Assembly (NCBI GenBank): GCA_024236215.1
Contig: JACKKX010000004.1
Span: forward strand, 62,001-126,000
Direction: 5' to 3'
Source of the DNA: Novosphingobium sp.
GTDB taxonomy: Bacteria; Pseudomonadota; Alphaproteobacteria; Sphingomonadales; Sphingomonadaceae
Length of the DNA stretch: 64,000 nucleotides
Under the pieces are notes generated by a model. The model searched no databases and was not told the DNA's origin. It was given only the letters and a program-made list of their open reading frames with translations. How positions within the stretch are numbered: position 1 is the stretch's first letter; each line of letters opens with the position of its first letter. The position numbers and the translations under genes were made by a program. Shown here in pieces: positions 43,735 to 56,516 of the stretch.

Positions 43735-44687
43735 CGCTTTGCCTCCCTGGCCTTCAGCGCATCGGCAATGATGATCTCCACCAGCTCGCCGTATTCGATC
43801 CCCAGGTGCCGAGCCTGCTCGGGCACCAGGCTGAGCGGAGTCATCCCAGGCTGGGTGTTGGTTTCGAGCACGAACAGCCCTTCGATCCCCTGGCTGTCAT
43901 CCCAGCGGAAATCGGTGCGGCTGCATCCCTGACAGCCCAGCAGGGTGTGGCAACGCAGCGCCAGATCGAGGCAGGCCTGGGTGATCTCATCGGGAATCTC
44001 CGCCGGGCAGACGTGTTCGGTCATGCCCTCGGTATATTTGGCATCGAAATCGTAGAACCCCGACTTGGGCTTGAGTTCGGTGACCATCAGCGCCCGAGGT
44101 CCGTCGACTCTGCCCAGCACCGCCGTGGTCAGCTCGCGCCCGCGGATATAGGGCTCGGCCAGCAGCTGGTCGAATTCCTGCCACGGTCCCTTGGCATCGC
44201 GGCTGATCGGATTGCCGTAATTGCCCTCTGCCGTGACGATCGCGACCCCCACGGAGGAACCCTCGTTGACCGGTTTCAACACATAGGGCCGCTCAAGCGG
44301 ATCGCGCGCGAAGATCTCTGCGGTGCAAACGATCCGCCCGCCGGGCATCGGCACCCCGTGCGGCACCAGCGCCTGCTTGGTCAGTTCCTTGTCGATCGCG
44401 ATGACCGAGGCGACCATGCCCGAATGGGTATAGGTCAGCCCCATCAGGTCCATCATGCCCTGCACGGTGCCGTCTTCGCCGGGGGTGCCGTGGAGTGCGT
44501 TGAACACCACATCGGGCTTCACCTCGGCAAGGCGCAGCGCGACATCGCGGTCCATGTCGATCCGCGTCACCCTGTGCCCGCGCACCTCGAGCGCCGTGGC
44601 CACGCCTTCGCCGCTCATCAGCGAGACCGGCCGTTCGTTCGACCAGCCGCCCATCAGCACCGCGACATGGAGTTTCGGAAGGCTCAC
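43731..44687 (-). CDS. ddl: D-alanine-D-alanine ligase
   Basis: A 318-aa ATP-grasp ligase making the D-Ala-D-Ala dipeptide used by MurF. The N-terminal segment is HVAVLMGGWSNERPVSLMSG, with NALHGTPGEDGTVQGMMDL. The central ATP-grasp part has YVLKPVNEGSSVGVAIV, and the C-terminal part has TDFRWDD and FVLETNTQPGMTPLSLVPEQA. The start is a GTG at 44687 overlapping murB as GTGA, with GGGGAA just upstream. An ATG nine codons earlier is an alternative. It corresponds to ddlB of E. coli by position. Confidence 0.96.
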   Translation of the reverse strand: MSLPKLHVAVLMGGWSNERPVSLMSGEGVATALEVRGHRVTRIDMDRDVALRLAEVKPDVVFNALHGTPGEDGTVQGMMDLMGLTYTHSGMVASVIAIDKELTKQALVPHGVPMPGGRIVCTAEIFARDPLERPYVLKPVNEGSSVGVAIVTAEGNYGNPISRDAKGPWQEFDQLLAEPYIRGRELTTAVLGRVDGPRALMVTELKPKSGFYDFDAKYTEGMTEHVCPAEIPDEITQACLDLALRCHTLLGCQGCSRTDFRWDDSQGIEGLFVLETNTQPGMTPLSLVPEQARHLGIEYGELVEIIIADALKAREAKR

Positions 44688-45622
44688 GTGTTCCCCACTC
44701 TCTGAATTTCCCATTCCAACTCGATGCCAGACTGTGCCTTGACCCGGCGGCGCACCTCCTCGCCCAGCGCTTCGATCTCGGCGCTGGTGGCATTGCCGGT
44801 GTTGAGCAGGAAGTTGGTGTGCTTCTCGCTCACCTGCGCCCCGCCCAGGGTCAGCCCCCGGCACCCGGCCTGGTCGACCAGCTGCCAGGCCTTGTGCCCT
44901 TCGGGGTTCTTGAAGGTCGAACCGCCAGTCTTGCTGCGCAGCGGCTGGCTGGCTTCGCGGCTCGCGGAAATGCGGTCCATCTCGGCCTGGATTGCCGCCG
45001 GATCGCCCGCCCGCCCCCTGAACCGCGCCGCGACCACGATCGCGCCTTCGGGCAGTTCGGAGCGGCGATAGGAATAGCGCAGATCGGAGACTTGCAGGGA
45101 GCGCAGCGTTCCGTCGCGCAGCACCACATCGCAATCGACCAGAATGTCCTTCACTTCGCCGCCATAGGCGCCGCCGTTCATACGAACGAAGCCGCCGACC
45201 GTTCCGGGGATCGAACGCAGAAACTCAAGGCCAGCGATGCCATGATCGCGCGCGGTCGAGGAAACGAGAATGCCTGAAGCCCCTGCCCCGCAATCGAGGG
45301 TCAAGTCAGCGCGCTTGCTGACCGTCGCAAAGGCCTTGCCCAGCCGTACCACCACGCCCGGAACCCCGCCATCGCGCACGATCAGGTTGCTGCCCAGCCC
45401 CAGCGCCATCACCGGCACCGCCGGATCGAGATCGCCAAGGAAGGCTTGCAGATCGGCCAGATCTTTCGGCTCGAACAGCCACTGCGCCGCGCCGCCGCTC
45501 TTGAACCAGACCAGCGGGGCCAGCGGTGCGTTCGCCGTGAGTTTGCCGCGCGGGGCCACCACCCCCAACCCCTTCTCTTCAGAGGAGGGGGCCGGGGGGT
45601 GGTGACGAGCAGACAGGGTCAT
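44684..45622 (-). CDS. murB: UDP-N-acetylenolpyruvoylglucosamine reductase
   Basis: A 312-aa flavoenzyme that reduces UDP-GlcNAc-enolpyruvate to UDP-MurNAc. FAD-binding motifs are [21 protein letters not shown] and [24 protein letters not shown]. The proton-donor Ser is in [13 protein letters not shown], and [23 protein letters not shown] lies at the C-terminus. This is the short (type II) form. The ATG at 45622 overlaps the murC stop as ATGA. Residues 7-23 are encoded by a palindromic repeat and look foreign; family homology starts near [14 protein letters not shown] within the repeat (residues 21-22) could be the real start. Confidence 0.95.
   Translation of the reverse strand: MTLSARHHPPAPSSEEKGLGVVAPRGKLTANAPLAPLVWFKSGGAAQWLFEPKDLADLQAFLGDLDPAVPVMALGLGSNLIVRDGGVPGVVVRLGKAFATVSKRADLTLDCGAGASGILVSSTARDHGIAGLEFLRSIPGTVGGFVRMNGGAYGGEVKDILVDCDVVLRDGTLRSLQVSDLRYSYRRSELPEGAIVVAARFRGRAGDPAAIQAEMDRISASREASQPLRSKTGGSTFKNPEGHKAWQLVDQAGCRGLTLGGAQVSEKHTNFLLNTGNATSAEIEALGEEVRRRVKAQSGIELEWEIQRVGNT
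45556..45604. repeat. Palindromic repeat inside the 5' end of murB
   Basis: The 49 bases form an imperfect hairpin: CTCT-TC-AGAG at the centre, then CCCC/GGGG, an internal mismatch loop, and CCCCC/GGGGG with CACC/GGTG at the base. It encodes residues 7-23 of MurB in frame. Its composition (runs of C and G) differs from flanking coding sequence and resembles dispersed palindromic repeats of other proteobacteria. Confidence 0.6.
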
Positions 45623-47064
45623 GCCTCTCCCCTCCGTGCCCGGATCGCATCGGCAAGGCCCGCCGCCCACTTGGTGATATCGCCCGCGCCCAGGCACACC
45701 ACCATGTCGCCTGCCTGCACCGTTTCGGCCAGCGCATCGGCCAGGGCTTCGGGCCCGGCCACGACCTGCGCCGAGCGGTGCCCGCGCGCCTTCATCGCGG
45801 TGACCATCGCGTCCGAACTCACGCCCTCGATCGGCTGTTCGCCCGCGGCATAGACCGGCGCGGCATAGACCATGTCGGCATCGTTAAAAGCGGCGGCAAA
45901 ATCTTCCATGTGATCGCGCAGACGGGTGAAGCGGTGCGGCTGGACCACGGCGATCACTCGTCCAGTGCCCACCCCTTCGCGCGCGGCGGCAAGAACGGCG
46001 CGGATTTCTACCGGGTGATGGCCGTAATCGTCGATCACCGTCGCGCCACCCACCTCGCCAACCTTGGTGAAGCGCCGCTTGACCCCGCCGAACTTGGCAA
46101 AGCCGGTGCGGATCACATCGTCGGGCACGCCCATTTCCACTGCCACGGCAATCGCGGCGAGCGAGTTCTGGACATTGTGGCGGCCCGGCATCGGCAGTTC
46201 GATCCCCTCGATCCGGCGAAGCGACCCATCGCGCTGGCGCAGCACCGCGTCAAAGCGGTTGCCGCCCGGATAGGGGGTGACGTTTTCGCCGCGCACGTCG
46301 GCCTGGGCGGAAAAACCATAGGTCACCACGCGGCGATCGCGCACCTTGGCGATTACCGCCTGAACCTCGGGGTGATCGATGCACAGCACCGCGCAACCAT
46401 AGAACGGCACATTCTCGATGAATTCGACGAAAGCGTCCTTGATCGCGTCGAAACTGCCATAATGATCAAGGTGCTCGGGGTCGATGTTGGTGACGATCGC
46501 GATCGTCCCGTCGAGCCGCAGGAACGAGCCGTCGCTCTCATCGGCTTCGACCACCATCCATTCGCTTTCGCCCAGCCGCGCGTTGGAGCCGTAGGAATTG
46601 ATGATCCCGCCGTTGATCACGGTGGGATCGACCCCGCCGGCATCGAGCAGCGCCGCAACCATGCTGGTGGTGGTGGTCTTGCCGTGGGTTCCGGCCACCG
46701 CCACAGTGCGCTTGAGGCGCATCAGCTCGGCCAGCATTTCCGCGCGGCGCACCACGGGGATGCGGTTTTCCAGCGCAGCGGCAACCTCGGGGTTGGTGCG
46801 GCGCACGGCGGTGGAGGTGACAACCACGGCGGCATCGCCCAGATTCTCGGCGGCATGGCCGATCGAAACCTTGATTCCGCGCTTCCTGAGGCCCTCGACC
46901 ACATAGCCTTCGGCGATGTCGCTGCCCTGCACCTTGTAGCCCAGGTTGTGCATCACCTCGGCGATGCCCGACATGCCGATCCCGCCGATCCCGACGAAGT
47001 GGATCGTGCCGATGTCGGTCGGCATCCGCCCGCCCGGCGCGGTTGAACGCAGCGCGGCCTTCAC
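45619..47064 (-). CDS. murC: UDP-N-acetylmuramate-L-alanine ligase
   Basis: A 481-aa Mur ligase adding L-alanine to UDP-MurNAc. The N-terminal domain is [23 protein letters not shown]. The ATP site is [20 protein letters not shown], the central domain has [14 protein letters not shown] and [12 protein letters not shown], and the C-terminal domain begins around [16 protein letters not shown]. The start is a GTG at 47064 that overlaps the murG stop (GTGA). An AGGAGG lies seven bases before it, inside murG. This is a strong case for translational coupling. Confidence 0.97.
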   Translation of the reverse strand: MKAALRSTAPGGRMPTDIGTIHFVGIGGIGMSGIAEVMHNLGYKVQGSDIAEGYVVEGLRKRGIKVSIGHAAENLGDAAVVVTSTAVRRTNPEVAAALENRIPVVRRAEMLAELMRLKRTVAVAGTHGKTTTTSMVAALLDAGGVDPTVINGGIINSYGSNARLGESEWMVVEADESDGSFLRLDGTIAIVTNIDPEHLDHYGSFDAIKDAFVEFIENVPFYGCAVLCIDHPEVQAVIAKVRDRRVVTYGFSAQADVRGENVTPYPGGNRFDAVLRQRDGSLRRIEGIELPMPGRHNVQNSLAAIAVAVEMGVPDDVIRTGFAKFGGVKRRFTKVGEVGGATVIDDYGHHPVEIRAVLAAAREGVGTGRVIAVVQPHRFTRLRDHMEDFAAAFNDADMVYAAPVYAAGEQPIEGVSSDAMVTAMKARGHRSAQVVAGPEALADALAETVQAGDMVVCLGAGDITKWAAGLADAIRARRGEA

Positions 47065-48224
47065 GCCACCGCCTCCTGCCCGCTGGCCTCGGTCGCTCCG
47101 GCCAGGCGGATCACGTCCATCAGCGGTGCGCCGCCGAAGCTCTCGACCAGATCGGCCAGATCGTGCGCGGCATTGGGATAGCCGCAATTCCACGCCCCGT
47201 GCGCGGCACTGGCCAGCGTTTCGGGGTTCATCGCGATGGCCTGGATCTGCTTGGCAAGTTCGGTTGCGGTGAAACGATCCTGCCGGATCATCCGCGCGCC
47301 GCCCGCAGCGACAATCTCGCGGGTGTTGAAGGCCTGATGATCATCGGTGGCGATCGGCAGCGGCACCAGGATCGCCGGGCGACCCACGGCGGTCAATTCG
47401 GCAATCGTCGAGGCGCCCGCGCGCCCGATGAACAGGTGTGCATCGGCCAGCCGCTCGGCCATGTCCTCGAAATAGGTGCCCAGCTCGGCGGGAATGTCGT
47501 GGCTGGCATAGCGATCGCGCACCGCCTCGATATCCTCCGCACGGCATTGCTGGGTCACCTGCAGGCGGCTGCGCAGCGCAGGCGGCAGCATGGCGAGACC
47601 ATCGGGCACCACTTCGGACAGCACCGAGGCACCCTGGCTGCCCCCGGTCACCAGCACCCGAAGCAACCCGTCGGCGGTGAAGGCCGGAAACGGCTGTTCG
47701 CGCAGCGCCAGCACTTCGGCGCGGACCGGATTGCCGGTGAGGTGGACCTTGGACAGATGCTTGGCTTTGAGGCGATCAACCTCGCGGTACGAGGTGGCGA
47801 TGGCATCGACCCGCCCGGCAAGGAACCGGTTGACCCGCCCCAGCACCGCGTTCTGTTCGTGGATCACGCTGGGAACCCCGGCCGAAGTCGCCGCCCACAG
47901 CGCCGGAAAGGCCGGATAGCCGCCGAAGCCGATCACTGCCGAGGGCTGGAAGCTGTCGAACAGCCGCAGCGCCATGCGCCGCCCCTCGAGGATCGCCTCG
48001 ATCCCGGCGGGCCAGTGCAGCGGGTTCTTGCCGATCCGCCCGGCGGGGAGGACATGGCTGACCAGCGAAGCGGGCCGGCCCGGCAGCTTGGCCCCGCGCG
48101 CATCGGTAATCAGCGCAACGTGGTGACCGCGCGCCTCAAGCTCCGTCGCAAGCGCAAATGCAGGGATCAGGTGCCCCCCGGTGCCCCCGGCGGCGAGCAC
48201 ATAGTGACGGTTGACCGCGCTCAC
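47061..48224 (-). CDS. murG: Lipid II synthase (UDP-GlcNAc transferase MurG)
   Basis: A 387-aa GT28 glycosyltransferase at the inner face of the cytoplasmic membrane, adding GlcNAc to lipid I. The N-terminal loop is [26 protein letters not shown], the second G loop is [18 protein letters not shown], and the donor-site segment is [26 protein letters not shown]. The start is GTG at 48224, overlapping ftsW as GTGA. Length is close to the family norm. Confidence 0.97.
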   Translation of the reverse strand: MSAVNRHYVLAAGGTGGHLIPAFALATELEARGHHVALITDARGAKLPGRPASLVSHVLPAGRIGKNPLHWPAGIEAILEGRRMALRLFDSFQPSAVIGFGGYPAFPALWAATSAGVPSVIHEQNAVLGRVNRFLAGRVDAIATSYREVDRLKAKHLSKVHLTGNPVRAEVLALREQPFPAFTADGLLRVLVTGGSQGASVLSEVVPDGLAMLPPALRSRLQVTQQCRAEDIEAVRDRYASHDIPAELGTYFEDMAERLADAHLFIGRAGASTIAELTAVGRPAILVPLPIATDDHQAFNTREIVAAGGARMIRQDRFTATELAKQIQAIAMNPETLASAAHGAWNCGYPNAAHDLADLVESFGGAPLMDVIRLAGATEASGQEAVA

Positions 48225-49450
48225 CGGGCCAGCCCCAGATCGCGGGCGAGATGCATCAGGCTGTAGCCCTCGCGCTTGAGGAAGGGGTTGCGGCGGGTGA
48301 TGGCGATCAGGAATCCCACTCCCAGGCACAGGGCGACGGTTGAGGAACCGCCATAGGAAATCAGCGGCAAGGTCATCCCCTTGGATGGAAACAGCTGCAG
48401 GTTGACGAGCATGTTGATGAACGCCTGCCCGCCCAGCTGGGCCACCAGACCGGCGGCGGCCAGGGTGGTGAACAGGTCTTCCTCGTCAAGCAGGCGCAGC
48501 AGCACGCGCAGCACGATGGCAAGATAGAGCACCACGATCAAGCCGCAGACCAGCAATCCGAATTCCTCGCCGATGACGGAGAAGATGTAGTCGGTATGGG
48601 CCTCGGGCAGGCCGAACTTGCGCGTACCCAGCCACAGCCCCGATCCGGTCCAGCCGCCCGCCAGCAGGGTGCGCTGGGCGATATCGACCTGATCGAAGGC
48701 CGTGCCGCCACCCAGGAAAGCGTCGATACGGTGGCGGGCGTTGTCATAGAAGGCATAGGCCGCGATCAGCCCCACCACCCCGGCACCCCCGGCTGCGGCG
48801 ATCCGCTTGACCGGGATGCCGCACATCAGGATCATCGTGAACCACACCGCCGCGAACAGCACGGTCGATCCGAAATCGGGCTGGGCCATCAGCAGCGCGC
48901 CGATCAGCCCCATGATTACTGCGGAAATGCCGATCACCGGCAGTCCCGGATCGCGCACCCGCCATGACAGGATCCAGGCGATCCCGATCGCGAAGGCCGG
49001 TTTGAGGAACTCCGACGGCTGGAGCGACATGCCCAGATCGAGCCAGCGCTGCGCGCCGTTACGGGCGCTGCCGATCACCGGCACCAGCATCAGCGCCACC
49101 AGCATGGCAAAGCCCAGCAGGATCCCGGCGCGGCGTGCGTTCTCGCGCGAGAGCAGCGAGGCGCCGAACATCGCCACCAGACCTGCCGCCTGCCAGCGCA
49201 GATGGATATAGAAGAAATGCAGATCGTCGAGCCGCACCGCTGCGGTCGACAGGCGCCGCGCGCTGGCCGGGCTGGAGGCAGCGACGGCGGCCGTGCCGAT
49301 CCCCATCAGCGCCAGCACCAGGAACAGCAGCACCCGGTCAATCTCGCGCCACCACACCGCCAGCTCGGCGCGGCGGCTGCGGCGCAGGCGCGCGGCTCCG
49401 GCCTGGGGGGCCTTGCCCGCGTGGGGCACGAAGGGCGGACTGCTGGCCAT
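48221..49450 (-). CDS. ftsW: Septal peptidoglycan polymerase FtsW
   Basis: A 409-aa SEDS family glycosyltransferase with about ten transmembrane helices, working with FtsI at the septum. Family landmarks are GSARNGAQRWLDLGMSLQPSEFLKPAF, MAQPDFGSTVLFAAVWF, LPEAHTDYIFSVIGEEFG and FPSKGMTLPLISYGGSS. A basic N-terminal tail precedes the first helix. The ATG at 49450 overlaps the murD stop by one base (TGATG). Confidence 0.96.
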   Translation of the reverse strand: MASSPPFVPHAGKAPQAGAARLRRSRRAELAVWWREIDRVLLFLVLALMGIGTAAVAASSPASARRLSTAAVRLDDLHFFYIHLRWQAAGLVAMFGASLLSRENARRAGILLGFAMLVALMLVPVIGSARNGAQRWLDLGMSLQPSEFLKPAFAIGIAWILSWRVRDPGLPVIGISAVIMGLIGALLMAQPDFGSTVLFAAVWFTMILMCGIPVKRIAAAGGAGVVGLIAAYAFYDNARHRIDAFLGGGTAFDQVDIAQRTLLAGGWTGSGLWLGTRKFGLPEAHTDYIFSVIGEEFGLLVCGLIVVLYLAIVLRVLLRLLDEEDLFTTLAAAGLVAQLGGQAFINMLVNLQLFPSKGMTLPLISYGGSSTVALCLGVGFLIAITRRNPFLKREGYSLMHLARDLGLAR

Positions 49451-50802
49451 CAGCGCGTTGCTCCCGCCACCTGCTCCGCCTGCGGCTCAAGCAGGGTCTG
49501 GACGATCTGACGAAAGGCATCGCCGCGCGCCTCGAAATCGCGGAACTGGTCGAAACTGGCGCAGGCCGGGGAAAGCAGCACGACGTCACCGGGCTTCGCC
49601 GCCTCGATCGCCTGGCGGATCGCCTCGCACATCATCTCGCTGCGCCGCACCGGCATCGCCGGGGCGAGCAGATCGGCAAAGCGCGGGCCGGCTTCGCCAA
49701 TGGTGTAGGCCGCCGCGACATTGCCGAAGAAGGGTGCGCATTCATCCAGCCGGTCACCCTTGGGCAGGCCGCCCAGGATCCAGTGAATGCGCTTGTGATC
49801 GCTTGGCGGGAAGGCGGCCAGTGCCGGGGCGGCGGAGGCTGGATTGGTAGCCTTGCTGTCATTGATGAACAGCACTCCGCCAGCTTCGGCCACGCGCTCC
49901 ATCCGGTGCGGAAGGCCGCGAAACGTGCGCAGCGCCGGGCGCCACTGCGCCTCGCTCAGCCCCAGCGCCTCGGCGATGGCGACGGCGACGGCCGCGTTCT
50001 GAAGGTTGTGCGGCCCCTGAAGCGTCGGCCAATCGGCCTGCAGGGCCGCCAGATCGGCGCCGTCGATGCTGCGCACCTTGCCCGGCGCGCGGCGCGCGGC
50101 CTCCAGCGCGGCGATCCGCGCGGTATCGGCATCGCTGGTGCCGAACAGCGCGATCTGGTCCTCCCGCTGCATCGCGAACAGCCGGGCCTTGGAGGCGTAG
50201 TAGGCTTCAGTCCCGTCATAACGGTCAAGATGGTCGGGGGTCAGGTTGAGAAGCGCCGCCACATCGGCCGCGAGGCTGAAGGTCAGGTCGATCTGATAGC
50301 TCGACAGCTCGAGCACATAGACCCCGCCCGCCGCCAGCGGGCTCTGTCCCAGCACCGGCAGGCCGATATTGCCGCCCATCCGCACCGGCAGTGCCGCCGA
50401 TTGCAACAGATGATGGACCAGCGCGGTGGTTGTCGATTTGCCGTTGGTCCCGGTGATCGCCACTACCCGGTGCGCAGGCAGGCTGGACCGGGCCAGCGCG
50501 AACAGCTCGATATCCCCGATTACCGGCACCCCGGCGCGCGCGGCGGCGGCGGCGATCGGATGGCTGTTGAGCGGCACTCCGGGCGAAACGACCACTCCGG
50601 CATAGCCGGTCAGATCGATCGTCGCGGGATCGGCCAGGTTCACCCCGGCGCGCCCTTCCAACACCCGGCGCGGCTCTTCTCGGCTGTCCCAGGCGGTCAC
50701 GCTCGCCCCGCTCGCCAACAGGCATTCAAGCGCGGTCATCCCCGACCTTGCAAGGCCGAGGACGGCATAGCGCTTGCCGGAAAAGGCGGGCGAGGCGATC
50801 AT
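49450..50802 (-). CDS. murD: UDP-N-acetylmuramoylalanine-D-glutamate ligase
   Basis: A 450-aa Mur ligase adding D-glutamate. The N-terminal Rossmann-like start is [22 protein letters not shown]. The ATP site is [20 protein letters not shown], followed by [16 protein letters not shown] and [12 protein letters not shown]. The C-terminal domain has [20 protein letters not shown] and [20 protein letters not shown]. The ATG overlaps the mraY stop as ATGA. Confidence 0.97.
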   Translation of the reverse strand: MIASPAFSGKRYAVLGLARSGMTALECLLASGASVTAWDSREEPRRVLEGRAGVNLADPATIDLTGYAGVVVSPGVPLNSHPIAAAAARAGVPVIGDIELFALARSSLPAHRVVAITGTNGKSTTTALVHHLLQSAALPVRMGGNIGLPVLGQSPLAAGGVYVLELSSYQIDLTFSLAADVAALLNLTPDHLDRYDGTEAYYASKARLFAMQREDQIALFGTSDADTARIAALEAARRAPGKVRSIDGADLAALQADWPTLQGPHNLQNAAVAVAIAEALGLSEAQWRPALRTFRGLPHRMERVAEAGGVLFINDSKATNPASAAPALAAFPPSDHKRIHWILGGLPKGDRLDECAPFFGNVAAAYTIGEAGPRFADLLAPAMPVRRSEMMCEAIRQAIEAAKPGDVVLLSPACASFDQFRDFEARGDAFRQIVQTLLEPQAEQVAGATR

Positions 50803-51869
50803 CTAAGCTTGAGCGTCGAAAGTCCGATCAGGGCCAGCACGATCGAAACGATCCAGAAGCGGATCACCACGGTCGATTCCTTCCAGCCCAGCTGTTCGAA
50901 ATGGTGATGAATAGGGGCCATCTTGAACACCCGCTTGCCGGTGCGCTTGTAGACCGCGACCTGGATGATGACCGACGCGGTTTCCATTACGAACAGCCCG
51001 CCGACGATCAGCAGCACGATCTCATGGTGCGAGGCGACCGCGATCGCGCCAAGCGCGCCGCCCAGCGCCAGGCTGCCGGTATCGCCCATGAACACCGCCG
51101 CGGGCTGGGCGTTGAACCACAGGAAGGCGAGGCAAGCCCCCATGATCCCTGCGCACAGGATCGCCAGATCGCCCGCGCGCGGCACGTGGGGAATGCCAAG
51201 GTAGGCGGAAAAGTCGGCGCGGCCCGCCAGATAGGCAATCACTGCAAAAGTACCCGCCGCGATCACCACTGGCATCGCGGCAAGGCCATCGAGACCGTCG
51301 GTGAGGTTTACCGCGTTGCCGAAACCGACCATCACGAAGGCCGCGAAGACATAGTAGAGCGGCCCGAGCGGGATGTAGCGATCGCTCAAGAACGGGACAT
51401 AGAGATTGGTCGAAACCTGGCTGACGATGATCCATGCCGCCACCCCGGCCACCGCAAACTCGCCGGCCAGCCGCGCCTTGCCCGAAACCCCGGCGGTGCT
51501 GCGCTTCTTGACCTTGTCGTAATCGTCGAGGAACCCGATCAGCCCGAACCCGCAGGTCACCGCCAGACAGGCCCAGACAAAGGGGTTGGTCAGATCCATC
51601 CACAGCAGCATCGAGACCACCAGGCTGATCAGGATCATCAGTCCGCCCATGGTCGGGGTGCCGCGCTTGGCAAGGTGGCTCTGCGGCCCATCCTCACGGA
51701 TCGGCTGCCCCTTGCCCTGGCGCACCCGCAGCATGTCGATAAAGCGCGGACCGATCACCAACCCGATCACCAGCGCGGTCATCAAGGCGGCGCCCGCGCG
51801 GAAGGTCTGGTAGCGGATAAGGTTCGCCAGCCCCTCGAAATGGAAATAGTGCGCGATCAGGTAGAGCAT
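50799..51869 (-). CDS. mraY: Phospho-MurNAc-pentapeptide transferase
   Basis: A 356-aa integral membrane enzyme (about ten helices) moving phospho-MurNAc-pentapeptide to undecaprenyl phosphate to form lipid I. Conserved active-site pieces are [44 protein letters not shown] and the His-rich [15 protein letters not shown]. Starting eight bases after murF, it is one of the few non-overlapping junctions in this cluster. Confidence 0.98.
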   Translation of the reverse strand: MLYLIAHYFHFEGLANLIRYQTFRAGAALMTALVIGLVIGPRFIDMLRVRQGKGQPIREDGPQSHLAKRGTPTMGGLMILISLVVSMLLWMDLTNPFVWACLAVTCGFGLIGFLDDYDKVKKRSTAGVSGKARLAGEFAVAGVAAWIIVSQVSTNLYVPFLSDRYIPLGPLYYVFAAFVMVGFGNAVNLTDGLDGLAAMPVVIAAGTFAVIAYLAGRADFSAYLGIPHVPRAGDLAILCAGIMGACLAFLWFNAQPAAVFMGDTGSLALGGALGAIAVASHHEIVLLIVGGLFVMETASVIIQVAVYKRTGKRVFKMAPIHHHFEQLGWKESTVVIRFWIVSIVLALIGLSTLKLR

Positions 51870-51877
51870 GCCTGACC

Positions 51878-53334
<1,457 letters not shown>

Positions 53335-53338
<4 letters not shown>

Positions 53339-54792
53339 GCGGCACACTCCCTTGCCACGCTCACATCATCGAACGGCAGCACCCGGCATTGCTCCCCGGC
53401 GCCGACGATCTGGCCCTGTTCGTGGCCCTTGCCCGCGATCAGCACGACATCCTCGGCTCCGGCCTCGGCGATCGCGGCAGCAATCGCGGCGCGGCGATCC
53501 CCCACCTCGCGCAGCTTTCCGCCCCCGCCCGCAAGCACGGCGGCACGGATCGCGGCAGAATCCTCGCCACGCGGATTGTCGTCGGTGACGATCCCGAAAT
53601 CGGCGCGCTCGGCCACCACCTGCCCCATCGGCGCGCGTTTGCCGGGATCGCGATCGCCGCCCGCGCCGAACACCACGATCAGCCTCCCGGCGCAATGCGG
53701 GCGCAGCGCGGAAATCGCGGCTTCGAGCGCATCGGGGGTATGGGCATAATCGACATAGACCGGTGCCCCGGAACGGGTGATGCCTGCCCGTTCCAGCCGC
53801 CCGCGCACCGGCTGCAACCGCGCGAGCGCATCGAACGTTGCCCCGGCCTCTCCCCCGGTCGCCAGCACCAGCCCGGCAGCGACCAGCGCATTGGCCGCCT
53901 GATAGGCACCGATCAACGGCAGCTGGACCCGGCGCCGCGCGCCCTGCCATTCCACATCGAGCGTCTGGCCGAGCTGCCCCGGGGTGCGGGCAAGGAGGCG
54001 GATCCCATGCTCATCCGCCCCCTCGCCCACGCCCAGCACCTTCAAACCGCGGCGCGAGGCGTGGTCCTGGGCGCGGGCAGACCAGGGATCGTCGGTCCAG
54101 ATTATCGCGGTGCCATCGGCATCGACCACTTCGTCGAACAGCCGCATCTTGGCCGCGAAATAGTCTTCCATGTCGGCATGGTAATCGAGGTGATCGCGGC
54201 TGAGGTTGGTGAAGGCGCCAGCCACCACCTTCAGCCCCTCGTTGCGATATTGCGAGAGGCCGTGGCTCGATGCCTCAAAGGCGACATGGCTCACCCCTTC
54301 GCGGGCCAGACCGTGCATGTTGGCAAGGAAGGTGACGATGTCGGGAGTAGTCAGCCCGGTCGAGACGCTTTCGTCGGCGGTGGTCACCCCCAGGGTGCCG
54401 ATCGAGGCCGAGCGGTGCCCAGCCATGCGCCAGATCTGGCGCACCATCTCCACGGTGGAGGTCTTGCCGTTGGTCCCGGTTACCGCGACCAGGGTTTCGG
54501 GCACCGGCTGAAAGAACCCCGCCGCGAGCCGGGCGAAGGCGCGGCGCGGATTGGCATCGGCGATGTGGATCGCGCCTTCGACCACGGCCTCGGCCCGCGC
54601 GACCACCGCCACCGCCCCGGCGGTAACGGCAGCGGGAATGAAGTCTTCGCCATTGACGCTTGCGCCCTGAAAGGCGCCGAAGACGGTGCCGGGGGCGACC
54701 TTGCGGTTATCGATCGCGAACCCGGTGACTTCGGCATCGGCGTCTGCCGGAAGCGCAATCCGCGCGAGACCGGCGAGCGCGGCCAGCCTCAT
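53335..54792 (-). CDS. murE: UDP-MurNAc-dipeptide meso-diaminopimelate ligase
   Basis: A 485-aa Mur ligase adding the third residue of the stem peptide. The ATP site is VAVTGTNGKTSTVEMVRQIW. HVAFEASSHGLSQYR and NLSRDHLDYHADMEDY are central-domain motifs. The C-terminal specificity motif DNPRGED shows that meso-diaminopimelate, not lysine, is used. The N-terminal UDP-binding part has IDNRKVAPGTVFGAFQG. It overlaps ftsI as ATGA. Confidence 0.97.
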
Positions 54793-56516
54793 TCGCCCTC
54801 TCCGCTGGCGATCAGCGGAGCAAGGTCAGAAATGTCCACATCGCGGGTTTCGTCGGGCATGATCCCCAGCAGCGGGCCGATCCGGGGAACCACCCGCCCG
54901 ACGATCGGCGCGGCGTTCCAGGCAGCGGTGCGCTGGCCAAAGGTGGCGGCGGTGCCCTGCGGTTCATCGAGCATGGCGATGATGACATAGCGCGGATGAT
55001 CCATCGGAAAGGCCGCAGCAAATGTCGCCACCAGCGAGCTCTTGCGATAGCCGCCCGCACCCGGCTTTTCCGCCGATCCGGTCTTGCCGCCGACGCGGAA
55101 TCCCGCGGCATTGGCCTTGCGGCCGGTGCCGACGTCGACGATCAGGCGCAGCAGCTGGCGCATCCGCGCACTGGTCGAGGCCTTGAACACCCGGCGCCCC
55201 GGCGCGGCGTGACCCGGCTCGACCTTGACCAGAGTGGCGGGACGCCAGATTCCGCCGTTGACCAGTGCAGCGTAGGCACTGGCAAGGTGCAACGGAGTGA
55301 CCGCGATGCCGTGTCCGTAGGACACCGTCATGGTCGTGATCCGCGACCAGTCACCCTTGGGCCAGAGCGGAAAACCGCGCGCGGGCAGCTCGATATAGGG
55401 GCGCTCGTTCATCCCCAGCGCGCGCATCGTCGCGTTGAGCCGTGCGCCGCCAAGCTGGTCGGCGACCTGCGCGGTGACGATGTTCGAGGAATGGATCAGC
55501 GCCTCGGGCACATTGAGCGAGGCGCCGAAGCTGTGGCTGTCGTGAATCTCGAAACCGCCGATCGAAAGCGGCCGGTCGGACTGGTAACGGCGCGAAAGAT
55601 CGGTCACCACCCCGGCGTCGATCGCGGCGGCGATGGAGACCGGCTTGAAGGTGGAGCCCAGCTCATAGACCTGGTTGGTCACCCGGTTGAAGATATTGGC
55701 CTCGCCCGCGCGGTCGATCAGGTTGGGATTGAAGGCCGGGAGCGAGGCGAGCGCGATCACCTCGCCGGTATCGACATCGAGCACCAGCCCGGCCGCGCCT
55801 TTGGCATTGGCATCGATCATGCCCTTGGCGAGTTCGTCCTCAAGCGCGCCCTGAACGCGGGTATCGATCGATAGTGCCGCCGGAGCGCCGCGATTGCCCG
55901 GATCGGTCAGGCGGGCATCGAACACCTGTTCCATCCCGACATGGCCGCGCCCGTCCGCGCCGACAAAGCCAAGAACATGCGCCGCCATCGAACCCTGGGG
56001 ATAGAACCGCTCGGTCTCACGCGGAAATTCCAGCGCGGGTTCACCGAGCAGGTGGATGCGGTTGGCGTCCTCGGGCAGGATCCGGCGCCGCAGATAGCCG
56101 GGGCGCCCTTCGGCCAGACGGCGGGTCAGTTCCTCGACGTTCATGTCGGGGAAAATCTGCACCAGCTGTTCGGCGATCTGGCGCGCGGAATGGACCAGCG
56201 GGGGGCCATCACCGCCCAGTGCGGCGGGATTGTACCAAAGCGAATAGGCCGGAAAGGCCCGCGCCAGCGGCACACCGTTGCGATCGACGATATCGGCGCG
56301 CGCCGGGGTAAGCGCGGCGGCGAGATTTTCGTCGGCGGGATTGCTCTCAACCACCCCGAGAAAGGCGATCCGCACCAGCGCAACAAAGGCCAGAGCGAAG
56401 AATCCGGCCACCACCCACAGCACCCGCTGGCGTGCGGTGAGCAGCGAGCGCTGCCGCACATTGACCAGCGCGCCGCGCCCGGAGGTGACCACGGTCGAGA
56501 TCGAAAGCGCGGTCAT
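54789..56516 (-). CDS. ftsI: Penicillin-binding protein 3 (FtsI)
   Basis: A 575-aa class B transpeptidase that cross-links septal peptidoglycan. An N-terminal membrane anchor (about 31-53) is followed by the pedestal domain (ARADIVDRNGVPLAR onward). The transpeptidase motifs are STFK (288-291, nucleophile Ser288), SSN (343-345) and KTGS (478-481). The ATG overlaps the ftsL stop as ATGA. Length is normal. Confidence 0.97.
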   Translation of the reverse strand: MTALSISTVVTSGRGALVNVRQRSLLTARQRVLWVVAGFFALAFVALVRIAFLGVVESNPADENLAAALTPARADIVDRNGVPLARAFPAYSLWYNPAALGGDGPPLVHSARQIAEQLVQIFPDMNVEELTRRLAEGRPGYLRRRILPEDANRIHLLGEPALEFPRETERFYPQGSMAAHVLGFVGADGRGHVGMEQVFDARLTDPGNRGAPAALSIDTRVQGALEDELAKGMIDANAKGAAGLVLDVDTGEVIALASLPAFNPNLIDRAGEANIFNRVTNQVYELGSTFKPVSIAAAIDAGVVTDLSRRYQSDRPLSIGGFEIHDSHSFGASLNVPEALIHSSNIVTAQVADQLGGARLNATMRALGMNERPYIELPARGFPLWPKGDWSRITTMTVSYGHGIAVTPLHLASAYAALVNGGIWRPATLVKVEPGHAAPGRRVFKASTSARMRQLLRLIVDVGTGRKANAAGFRVGGKTGSAEKPGAGGYRKSSLVATFAAAFPMDHPRYVIIAMLDEPQGTAATFGQRTAAWNAAPIVGRVVPRIGPLLGIMPDETRDVDISDLAPLIASGEGE

